Shown piece after piece: positions 55,567-64,000 of a stretch of DNA of 64,000 bases (the stretch's first letter is position 1; every line of letters starts with the position of its first letter). The notes beneath the pieces are model-generated. The model was not told the DNA's origin and searched no databases. It worked only from the letters and a program-made list of their open reading frames with translations. Origin of the DNA: Chrysopilus asiliformis (taxonomy: Eukaryota > Arthropoda > Insecta > Diptera > Rhagionidae); the NCBI GenBank assembly GCA_964034945.1, contig OZ035960.1:78835331-78899330 (forward strand). The letters run 5' to 3'. A program made the translations under genes and the position numbers.

Positions 55567-55752
55567 TCAAAATGCCAACAAGTGAACTTTGACTTTTCTC
55601 AACGCTTTCTTAAGTGCTATTTCCCTATTAATATCACCCCCTTTGATATAATTCTTGTAAAGCTGATCCCATGGAGCCATAGATATAAGCAATGATGAGA
55701 GAACTATAGATAAATTACGGTTGAAAAAATTTCGAAGCATTGAAGAGTCCAC
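55567..55752 (-). CDS. candidate small ORF just upstream of HSDL2
   Basis: A 61-codon minus-strand frame, MDSSMLRNFFNRNLSIVLSS then LLISMAPWDQLYKNYIKGGD and a basic tail. The stop is 36 bp before the HSDL2 start codon. It has a hydrophobic middle and charged C-terminus, like a small membrane or mitochondrial protein, but I recognise no family. It may be an upstream ORF in the HSDL2 leader, a separate small gene, or chance. Confidence 0.3.
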   Translation of the reverse strand: MDSSMLRNFFNRNLSIVLSSLLISMAPWDQLYKNYIKGGDINREIALKKALRKVKVHLLAF

Positions 55753-55759
55753 CCAGTGA

Positions 55760-56165
55760 CATATAGGCCTGTCTCATTGCCTTCGTCGGTACACGAAATG
55801 TTTAGTGTATACAATGTGGGGGAGTTGCCACATCTCAATATTCAGAAGTTAAGCATAATTAAATTTCAATATAGTAGAGCACCTACATGATATGGTATTT
55901 CCCATCGCATTGCATAAATAATTTTGATTTTTCGACCATTTTAATTTTTATACAACTCACACAACATTATAAAAGATTATTAAACCACACAATATGCGCG
56001 ATATTATTTAAAAACATGAAAAAAATTTAAAATAATTCAAATTTATTTTTAAAGAGTTGACGATTATAAAGGTTCTCTAGTTAAAATCAAAAAGAGGGTC
56101 AATCGCACATTTTAGAAGTGCTGGCAATTCTAAAAAGAGAAAAATGCCAAAAAGTAAAGTTTGTT
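55760..56165. promoter_or_regulatory. probable HSDL2 promoter region
   Basis: About 400 bp immediately upstream of HSDL2 without transposon signatures; AT-rich, no clear TATA box. Inferred only from position. Confidence 0.3.
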
Positions 56166-56173
56166 GAAATATC

Positions 56174-56408
56174 CATGGCCGAATTATACAAGGTCTGATT
56201 GACAGCTCAGTCTCTCTTGGCTCTGTCGTCATCGGCAAGAAATTCTTATAAGACTCAATGGGAATTTTCCCCAATTCTCAAATCTAGCTAACATCTAGCT
56301 AAACAACTCCGTACGCACAATCAACATTACAAAGAATTTCTTGCCGATGACGTAGCAAAATGGTGGCTGTCAAAAAATAACCAGCAGACCTTGTATAATT
56401 CGGCCATG
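56174..56408. mobile_element. 235-bp MITE with CATGGCCGAATTATAC termini, TSD GAAATATC
   Basis: The cleanest family copy: CATGGCCGAATTATACAAGG...TCTG and its exact inverse at the right end. The perfect 8-bp duplication GAAATATC is at 56166-56173 and 56409-56416. CATG termini with 8-bp duplications fit the P or hAT superfamilies; the ends do not match the resident P-like element. Confidence 0.9.
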
Positions 56409-56416
56409 GAAATATC

Positions 56417-57001
56417 GTGTTTTTTAATGCTACAAAATTTGATTCTCGAAGGAATTTTATGTGCTATGAAAAGTGTTTAGAGCAGTGCTATAAAAGTGTT
56501 TTTTGTAGTCCTGACATTCGTTTGAGGCGAGTATTTAACAGGCAAAAACAAAATGCTACCTTTCCAACGACGATGGGAGCCAAAAAAATGTTCTTTCCGG
56601 GGTTTTAGTGAAATCTGTGGAACATTCCCTAACTAAACTTATCAAAAACTCTTTTCAGGGCATTTCAGTGCATTATATTATAATAAAACCAGCGTTAAAA
56701 AAATCTCAATGCAGCCCCGTTCTAATGTTATACGAAAATGTAAACATAAAGCTGGCGTGATTTCATGGTATGTGTGTCATTTGACAGAACTCTTGTGCAG
56801 GGTTATCAATGGATTCTGGTGGGTATTTTTGGTTTTTGGTATCAAGTGAAATTGATTTTGATCGACCCTGCACGAATCTTCGAAAACGACAGTGTTTTTG
56901 TCTCATTCGTGAAATTCATTTAGATGTGAAGGAGTAAAAGGGATTACTATTTCATGTGATTTCCGAAACTCTTCGTTTTCTATAGTGTTGCTCTTTTGCC
57001 T
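56417..57001. other. unassigned stretch, possible relative of 60190-60950
   Basis: Loosely parallels 60560-60900: both have ATGTAAACA followed by CAGGGTT(A/G), a TTTTTGGTT tract and a GATCGA/CGATCC segment near a GCA-rich end. Possibly an old duplicated or repeated unit. No coding motif in the 63-codon frame at 56417. Confidence 0.35.
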
Positions 57002-57263
57002 ACCGCGAGCAGTGATGCCAGATTGTGGTAAATTTACCTCTTTATGGTAAATCTCAACCTGAAAGGTAAAAAGGGAATTTACGAGCTCTCTAGAACAAAA
57101 AAAAATGTAAATTTTGTGTTAGCGACAAATTACGAAAATTTCTCGTTTTTTTATAAATTAATGTGAATGTGGCAACGATCTAAGAACTTTAAAAGTTGAC
57201 CACGATGGTATATTGATGACTTTCAAAATAAATGTGCAGCAGCGCCACATTTAATATTACGTA

Positions 57264-58026
57264 TAGGGATGCCAACGATACCTCGATGTTTGCAAAACAT
57301 CGAGGTATCGTTGAAAAATATCGAGTTTTAACCTCGATGTTGAACAGGCCGATATATCGAGGTATCGATGTTGCTATCCACGATGTTAGAACATTACTCT
57401 TTATAAAATTAGTAGAGAAACTAATTTTAGCTGATTTAATATAGCCACTCGACTTAAAGATTTGTTTCAAATTTTCTTTGATATCAATTTTCGGTTTCAT
57501 CTTTCTACAAGATTTTGCAAAAAATACCAGAGCTAGCCATGAAATTTTACAGAGAAGCTTGGTCCTGATGTGGAAATCCGTTAACCGGAAGTAACCAAAA
57601 CGGCGGCTTTTTAAAAACTATGCGGTTTTTTGCGATTTATTCCGAAACTAACCATTTTCCAGTAGTCTTATGTATTACAAAACTTGGAGACAATAAAATT
57701 TGCTACATTTATGTCTTTTACGAGAACTCCGTTATGAAGATATGCCGGTATTTCAAAAAAATTAGTTTTTTGCGAATATCTCGAAAACTAACGGGTTTTT
57801 GGTCGTTCAACGTATAAGAAGAATTAAAACCGTGTTAATTCTACTCCACCCACAGTAGAGCATCCGCCAGGTGGCTAAATTTGTTATTAAATTTAACTTT
57901 TTCAAAACATCGGAAAAACATCGAGGTATCGATGTTTTCAGGACGATGTTTTTTGACATCGATGTCGCCTTAAAAAAACATCGATTTTCGATATATCGAG
58001 GTTTTATGAACGATGTTGCATCCCTA
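57264..58026. mobile_element. fold-back element with TAGGGATGC ends
   Basis: TAGGGATGCCAACGATACC on the left and, inverted, TAGGGATGCAACATCGTTC on the right. Both sides carry many ACATCGAGGTATCG/ATATCGAGGT repeats. The middle (57530-57830) is a fragment of the TTAACCGGAAGT repeat. The flanking octamers ATTACGTA and ATTGTATG do not match, so the duplication has decayed or is absent. Confidence 0.6.
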
Positions 58027-58181
58027 ATTGTATGACATACTCCAGGGTAAAATTTACTCTGACTTACGATCTTTTTTTTTTTGCATTTCTTTGGACTGAA
58101 ATGTCATTTGCTGTTTCAAATTTTTCCGGCCATGCTGATTGGATTTTGCATTGACGAAACTGCCGCGATTTGGTGAGAGCT

Positions 58182-58908
58182 TTGGGGCCTATTGCCGTTA
58201 TCGATATCTATTCGATCGACCATCGTTGGCCGGAACGATCGGAAAACAATTTGGTATTGCGTAAGGTTCATCGTTCAAGCAATCGCCATTGTGAATTTTT
58301 TAGTGTTTGACGTTTGGGAATTCACATTCTTGAAGTTATTTTAATGTTTAAAAATGACTTCAACGCAGAAAATACAATATTAAGTTCCCTTAAAACATAG
58401 AGTAGGTAGATGACAATAGCGATATGAGCGAAATTACACCAGAAGACGGTTTTACAAACCAACGTCAAGGCGAAAATATTAAACACCGAATGTTGAGTTC
58501 TTGAATTGACCAATATTTCAAATCTATATGAATAAAACAGTTTTTAAGTCTATTTTTTATTTAAACTATTTTTATACCACTTTGGTCTTTATCTTCATTT
58601 TTTCAACCAATTTTTATATTGGATTTTTGATCGAGGTTTTGATCAAGATATTCCTCATTAATAATTTCCTAATGTGTACAAATACTTCCATTTTATTATT
58701 AGCCTCTAATTTTGATAAAAAAAAGTAATTGCAATACTTCACCGATCGCTAACTTGACATAAACTTCACCGAACGATCAAATAAATGTCATCGTTCCCAA
58801 CTGAACGATTTTATCGTTCACGAACGATAAAATCGATGATCACAATACCGATTTTTCGATTTGACATTTCAACGATCGATTGACGAAGCTCACAATAGGG
58901 GCCTTTGT
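58182..58908. repeat. 729-bp-type inverted-end repeat, uninterrupted copy
   Basis: GGGCCTATTGCCGTTATCG to CTCACAATAGGGGCC, flanked by TTTG both sides. It matches 13733-14099 plus 16480-16826 in the same orientation and preserves the empty TTAA where the piggyBac-type element landed in the other copy. Confidence 0.85.
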
Positions 58909-59355
58909 TTAGTCAATTATTGATATCATAATTATTTATATAACATATTTTGCAGACAAAATATCGAAGCTATTTTAAGTTAAACAAAACATGTGTACTT
59001 CCCATTTTTTGTGTACCTACCTAAACGCATCGTTTTCAACATTGGGGACCTAGTGGGACTCCTGTAGCAACGGACACAAACGACCATACATTTTGTGCTT
59101 TGAATTTATGTTTGTTGTACAATTTACGTGGTAATTTAGGTAGGTTTTGTCAACGTTTGTTCCGTGGAAAAAAAAGAGGTAAAAATCGACTATTCTGTGG
59201 GAAAAAAGGGAAATTCAGGCAAATCTCGTGGTAAATTTTGCATCGAGCGTCTGGCAACACTGACCGCGAGTGCACGAGAAACTGGGTTCGAGATTTATCT
59301 ATTAGTTCTTTCATCATTGATATAAGTTATAAGACTAGATCGCTCCATTTTCTTA

Positions 59356-59701
59356 GAGAGCCTATAACCTAGAGAGTGGCCATCGGGACATCTAAAAATG
59401 GCCGCCGAGCTGAAAAACGAGCGCGAAAAACTTTAAACATTTGATTCATTGTTATAAATATTTGTGAAAATAACTTAAATCGGTTATTATAAGTAAAAAA
59501 CTCATGTCTGAGGTATTAAAAAAATTTAGAAACTCATAGCTGTTTTGATAAATTGAAAAATTGTTTACAGACTGTTCTAATCTGGAAAAAAAGCTGTTCT
59601 AACTGACCTAATAGACTGTTCTAATTGGAGTTAATAGACTGTCCTACTCAGTAGCACAGTCTATTAAGTTAGCATGGCCACTCTCTAGGTTAAAGGCTCT
59701 C
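59356..59701. mobile_element. 346-bp MITE with TA target duplication
   Basis: GAGAGCCTATAACCTAGAGA...GTGGCC and its inverse (GGCCACTCTCTAGGTTAAAG...GCTCTC), flanked by TA (59354-59355, 59702-59703). Repeated ACTGTTCTAAT/AATAGACTGT units at 59570-59660. A related fragment is at 47917-47990. Confidence 0.82.
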
Positions 59702-59703
59702 TA

Positions 59704-61300
59704 CATTTTCTGTCTCAAATGGTTTCACTACAGTTCAGTGAATCAAACCACAGAATACCAGAAGGGAATCGAGGAACAAAAATTTTTGATGTGCGAAGAA
59801 TTTTCCGGGCCTTATGTGGCTATCTCATTTCCCTTGTAAGCACACGAATTGCTTTATATGTGTGCCCAGAAATGGCGGATGAAATTCCAGGGGGTTGCCA
59901 GAATTAAACTATTGGATGTGTTGATGCACATAATTTTATTCCGCTAAAATCACTAAATGGAAATTCGCGGAAATTTAATTTAATTCATATCCCTAATAAC
60001 AGTTAGTATGTATGAATTAATTACGTTGATTTTTTGAAAGAAGCGTTAATGCTCGTCGCTCAGATTCTAGTAAAAAAAATTTTTTATTAAAAAGTTAATG
60101 TAATCGACATTACTCCAATACCCTATTCTGAGACTAAACTTTTAGATCCGCCAAATAATTCGTTGAGGAGAACTTAAAACCCTTACAAATCCAAAAGATG
60201 AAATTCAAAGTTCAGAAATTTATTGAAATTCAAATCTACGCGCCTTTTGCTATCTTTGAATCACGAACCCTTGAATCAGGTAATACCAAGGTTTGACGTT
60301 TGTCAAACCGAACAAAAAAAACATCGAGATAAATGTCGGAAACGTTTTGAATTTATGCCGATTTATTGTGTAAAATCGTGGATGTTGTGGCGTGTTTATT
60401 GTTATGTGATACGCGGAGAAGTGGCGGATAGCGTAATTCTTTTAAAAAAATTTGATTTCCTCGGAATTACGAGAAAATTTTAGTGTTTCCTAAATTTTCC
60501 CCTTTTTTGTATCTAATCGAAAAAGTTTACCTTTCTGGTGCTTTCGGTACCCTAAAAAACGTTCTGTCGGGATTTTTAAAGCTGTCCGCGGAACATTGCT
60601 TGACGAGGCATTTTAAAAATTCCAATTTTGGCATAATAAAAAGTTCTTCCAACCTTTCTCGGAAAAATTGAACTAAAAATGTAAACAAAACGACGTCGTT
60701 TTGTTTACAATTGATATGCGTTTGTATGCAAAGAAGAAAAAATGCAAACAGGGTTGCAATGGAAATCGTTTTTGGTTGATTTTCATTTTTGGCAGAAAAT
60801 GAGTTTCTTGGAATGGATGAAACCAAAACTCGATCGAATTGTCATTTTATCGATCCCGCATTGCGTTTTATGTTCTAAAAAGTGTTTTGTGTGAGGAGAA
60901 GTTAGATTTTTTCGATTGCTGGAATAATGAAAAAAATTCCGTATCAAACCCTGCAAAACAAATTTCGCATGTTATATTTTTTATCTCTTTTGCGTGTTCG
61001 GTTTGAATATGAAGGCAAGAAAAGGAATTCCGGAAAATTCGAAAATTTAAAGCGAGTTGAAGATATTTTTTTCTATCGCCGATTCTTCTCTCTACCGTGC
61101 GACATTGAAATTCTCGATTCTTTCCCTTCTGTTATTCTGTGATCAAACCGAGTCAAGTAAGAGCAAGATAACCATATGAAAATAAATACAGTCCTCTCGT
61201 TTAAACCGTGAGCCGTCAAAGTTTATTTGCCGAATTTCGTTCAAGCAAACTAGGAAATAAAATCAGATAAAAATACAAGCTTTTAATGAAGTGTGTGGTA
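59704..61300. other. unassigned stretch
   Basis: No gene I can support. Open frames at 59719, 60223, 60483 and 60927 lack motifs. At 60679-60708 is a palindrome around AACGACGTCGTT. 60560-60900 loosely resembles 56680-56880. Confidence 0.4.
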
Positions 61301-61302
61301 AA

Positions 61303-62185
61303 AAAAGCAAGATGTCTGTCTCGTAGAGACGGCCAGAAGACGTGGATCCGCCTACAACGATCGCCAATAGATCTTTAAGTAAGAAATTTTAGTGAAAAGG
61401 AAACTAAAGAAACAATTTGATTGACCGTAATGTTACGGGATTTGACTTTCCGTTTGGTGAATTTTGGCATCTTGTACCTAAAAATCAAATTTCACTTGCA
61501 ACACAACGAACAATGTTTAATAGGGCATTTTCATAAATGTACTCGGAACTTACGCAAATTGCACAAAACATTTTCTTCGTAAACTAAACGAATAACAAGT
61601 AAACTAAACGAATAACATAAACTGGGTTATTTATTAAGAAAAATCTTTTGTGTTATTTTTTAATCAAAAATCTTTTTTTGCAGAACTTGAATTTATGAAA
61701 ACGCCCATAGATAAAAAACAAATAAAAATAAAATAAAATTACACGATAAAAGCAACGAAGCTATTTCAATTTAGAGCAACTAAAAACAGTGTTCAAAACC
61801 ATGGCCGAATTATACAAGGTCTGTTTGACAGCTCAGTTGCTTCTGGCTCTGACGTCATCGGCAAGAAATTCTTATACGATTCAATGGGAATTTTCCCTTT
61901 TTATATGAAATATTATTGAAATTAGCGCACACGCAATCAACATTAGAAGGAATGCACCGATATTTCTTGCCGACGACGTAGCAAAATGGTGGCTGTTAAA
62001 AAGCAACCAGCAGACCTGTGTTTAATTCGGCCATGCGATCGATGTATATTTTTCCTTCTCCCCCCAAGTTAAGATCGAAATTGTTTCTCTTTAAGTTTTC
62101 CGCTCTTGTTCAAAGCGGTTTGTATGCTTTGCATAAAAATGAAGGAAAGGTTCGAGCGATGGCTGCTGTTGGGTATGATGCACAC
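61303..62185. repeat. ~880-bp long direct repeat, copy 2
   Basis: Near-identical to 4665-5546 in the same orientation, 56.6 kb away. Includes GTAAACTAAACGAATAACA twice in tandem, as in copy 1, and the MITE at 61800-62035. Confidence 0.85.
61800..62035. mobile_element. MITE with CATGGCCGAATTATAC termini, copy 3
   Basis: Embedded in the direct repeat at the same site as the copy at 5161-5396, and without its own target duplication. Confidence 0.85.
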
Positions 62186-62804
62186 TAGATTGCCCACAAG
62201 ATATATGAAATATGTAAAGTTGTAATTTTTGTTGCTCCCCGTCCATTTTCGTGAAGTTTAGGTCAAAAAAATAAGATTTAAAAAAAAAAGTAGGAACCTG
62301 TAGTGGAAAAAACCCAGTCGGTTTTTCATTGAAGTTTCAAAAATAGACTTTAAAATGGTGAATCGCTTTAACTGTCCGTAACTCCTATAATATTTAATTT
62401 TTCGTTGATGGTCTAAAGACAACTTTTGTAGAGGATAACTAGACGAACATCTAATTCTCACGAAGTTTTGACATACGGTTGAAATTTAATGCTTTTTTGG
62501 TCCCAAAACAGCAATTTTTTAAGAACATTTTCATGAATTTTTTTCTTTAAATGTATTTTTTGCACTTTCTAAAGGGTGGAATATTTCTTCTGGTAAGCCT
62601 ATGTTCTAGAGAATGAAATGTAGATTAATTTAAAAAAAAAATGAAGCCGATCTAAAGTTATACGACATAGATACAGACCGACAAACAGACAGATTTATGG
62701 ATATCCTAAATTTGTTGTCTGAAACGGATTTTGTACTGGTCAGATTTTTCAAAAGTAGAATTTTTTTTAAGTTTTTCCGATATTCTTATTTGTTATAAAA
62801 CATT

Positions 62805-63031
62805 TTAACCCTTAATTTATGAGGTGAAAATCATATGCGTAAATGATGAGGTGGTTTCCAATGGACTTGTTCTAATCACATACCAAATCCGTGCTTTTAA
62901 CTCGGCACACAACACCATACTGTATGAAAATACTGAAGATTTCAGAGTCACTGTGCTGAAAACATGAGAAATAGCAAAGAGAGAAAAGTCAATGTGGGTC
63001 CACTGGACCCACCTCATCAATTAAGGGTTAA
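62805..63031. mobile_element. piggyBac-type MITE in left palindrome arm
   Basis: TTAACCCTTAATTTATGAGG...TGAAA and the inverse (CACCTCATCAATTAAGGGTTAA), TTAA target. The internal GTGGGTCCACTGGACCCAC is a second palindrome. Confidence 0.8.
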
Positions 63032-63540
63032 AATACAAAATTTAATGGATTTTTTTTAAATTTTTTTTCTTGAAATTGTTCATAATTTTTTGTTAAATAT
63101 TCAATGAATTTTGCTTTCGAATAGCTTTGCATTGATATTTGTTTATAATGCTGTTCCATCGCATGCAGGATATACTGTTTTTGTTGCTCCTGGTGCGTTA
63201 GAACAGTATTATATCGAGTCATCAAAGCTACTCCACGCTCTGCTATATCATACACCACAAGTAAATTTTTAATCATTGCCTTCGCAGCGATGTAGTTCTC
63301 GTCTTCCTCCCATGTTGCTGGATCGGCAGTCAAAAAATTGTTCCTTATACCAGTGATTTCTTGATTTAATATTTTATCAAAGAAAAAGTATGTGTTATTG
63401 TTATTACTAACAAAATCGCACAATTCTGATGACTCGATATAATACTGTTCTAACGCACCAGGAGCAACAAAAACAGTATATCCTGCATGCGATGGAACAT
63501 CATTATAAACAAATATCAATGCAAAGCTATTCGAAAGCAA
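63028..63540 (-). pseudogene. fragment of an uncharacterised insect protein, probably transposon-derived
   Basis: The minus-strand frame reads CDFVSNNNNTYFFFDKILNQ, then FLTADPATWEEDENYIAAKA and MIKNLLVVYDIAERGVALMT followed by RYNTVLTHQEQQKQYILHAM. The VVYDIAERGVAL...LTHQEQQKQYIL portion is reminiscent of a protein tail I recall from many uncharacterised insect proteins, but I cannot name the family. The upstream part is absent; the N-terminal residues of the frame are antisense to the repeat. The C-terminal part is duplicated on the plus strand at 63429-63600 as the other palindrome arm. Confidence 0.5.
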
Positions 63541-63620
63541 AATTCATTGAATATTTAACAAAAAATTATGAACAATTTCAAGAAAAAAATTTAAAAAAAA
63601 AATCCATTAAATTTTGTATT

Positions 63621-63847
63621 TTAACCCTTAATTGATGAGGTGGGTCCAGTGGACCCACATTGACTTTTCTCTCTTTGCTATTTCTCATGTTTTCAGCACA
63701 GTGACTCTGAAATCTTCAGTATTTTCATACAGTATGGTGTTGTGTGCCGAGTTAAAAGCACGGATTTGGTATGTGATTAGAACAAGTCCATTGGAAACCA
63801 CCTCATCATTTACGCATATGATTTTCACCTCATAAATTAAGAGTTAA
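63621..63847. mobile_element. piggyBac-type MITE in right palindrome arm
   Basis: Inverted copy of 62805-63031: TTAACCCTTAATTGATGAGG to CATAAATTAAGAGTTAA, with a base change at the right terminus. Confidence 0.78.
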
Positions 63848-64000
63848 AATGTTTTATAACAAATAAGAATATCGGAAAAACTTAAAAAAAATTCTACTTT
63901 TGAAAAATCTGACCAGTACAAAATCCGTTTCAGACAACAAATTTAGGATATCCATAAATCTGTCTGTTTGTCGGTCTGTATCTATGTCGTATAACTTTAG

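Larger units (their letters stand above)
57010..59262. mobile_element. hAT element, TSD ACCGCGAG, with two nested repeats
   Basis: Ends CAGTGATGCCAGATTGTGG and GTCTGGCAACACTG; the perfect duplication ACCGCGAG is at 57002-57009 and 59263-59270. GGTAAATTT motifs near both ends. It contains the fold-back at 57264-58026 and the 729-bp repeat at 58182-58908. No transposase. Confidence 0.88.
62655..64000. repeat. large palindrome, running past the right window edge
   Basis: 62655-63217 and about 63425-64000 are inverted copies around a ~210-bp unique spacer. Each arm carries the same piggyBac-type MITE and the same 67-codon frame (62817-63020 minus, 63632-63835 plus). The arms differ by a handful of bases. 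The right arm is cut by the window end, so its true length is unknown. Confidence 0.88.

Noticed and set aside
57264..58026. hAT with 8-bp duplication at the TAGGGATGC fold-back
   Set aside because: The flanking octamers differ at four positions; kept only as a fold-back element.

Overview
This window looks like AT-rich nuclear DNA from an insect, most likely a fly (Diptera). The reasons are compact 54-67 bp introns in two genes, a ZO-1/polychaetoid gene whose ZU5 domain is fly-like by recall, and DINE-1-like interspersed elements (TATACCC start, GTCC/GTCT microsatellite, terminal stem-loop). The species cannot be named from sequence alone. There is no operon, CRISPR array or other prokaryotic structure.

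Two host genes frame the window and converge. On the plus strand are the last three visible exons of a polychaetoid (ZO-1) homologue: the end of one exon at the left edge (to 136), a 1.4 kb exon (27592-28994) and the terminal exon (35662-35885). Introns of about 27.5 kb and 6.7 kb separate them, and the splice phases agree across both. On the minus strand is a complete six-exon HSDL2 homologue, a peroxisomal-type short-chain dehydrogenase fused to an SCP2 domain, running from 55530 to 39019. Its reconstructed CDS is 1227 nt (408 aa), and its second intron is 10.35 kb.

Nearly everything else is transposable-element sequence, much of it datable by clean target-site duplications (TSDs). 1-13 kb: small inverted-repeat elements, a ~1 kb perfect palindrome (5.9-6.9 kb) and a Helitron-like element (8.4-9.4 kb). 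13.2-17.5 kb: a Russian-doll nest of a solo-LTR-like repeat, a hAT, a 729-bp repeat, a piggyBac-type element, another hAT and a TA-flanked MITE. 17.7-26.2 kb: a BEL/Pao fragment, a Tc1-like pseudogene split by a hAT that is itself split by another hAT, a piggyBac MITE, a LINE fragment, a broken Penelope-like element with RT and GIY-YIG remnants, and a deleted mariner-type element. 29-37 kb: a mariner-type element inside a Harbinger-type MITE, a hAT containing a DINE-1-like copy, and further DINE-1-like copies. 39-55 kb (HSDL2 introns): a hAT with a spliced BED/CGGBP1-like ORF, Harbinger and hAT MITEs, a LINE fragment, and a structurally intact P-element-like transposon. 55-64 kb: more MITEs, a hAT containing the empty-site copy of the 729-bp repeat, a long direct repeat shared with 4.7-5.5 kb, and a palindrome cut by the right window edge.

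The strongest discovery candidate is the P-like transposon at 51304-55272. It has inverted termini matching over about 36 bp, a 7-8 bp TSD, and one uninterrupted 877-codon THAP-domain transposase without introns. It sits 25 bp into the HSDL2 intron and is transcribed in the same direction as HSDL2.
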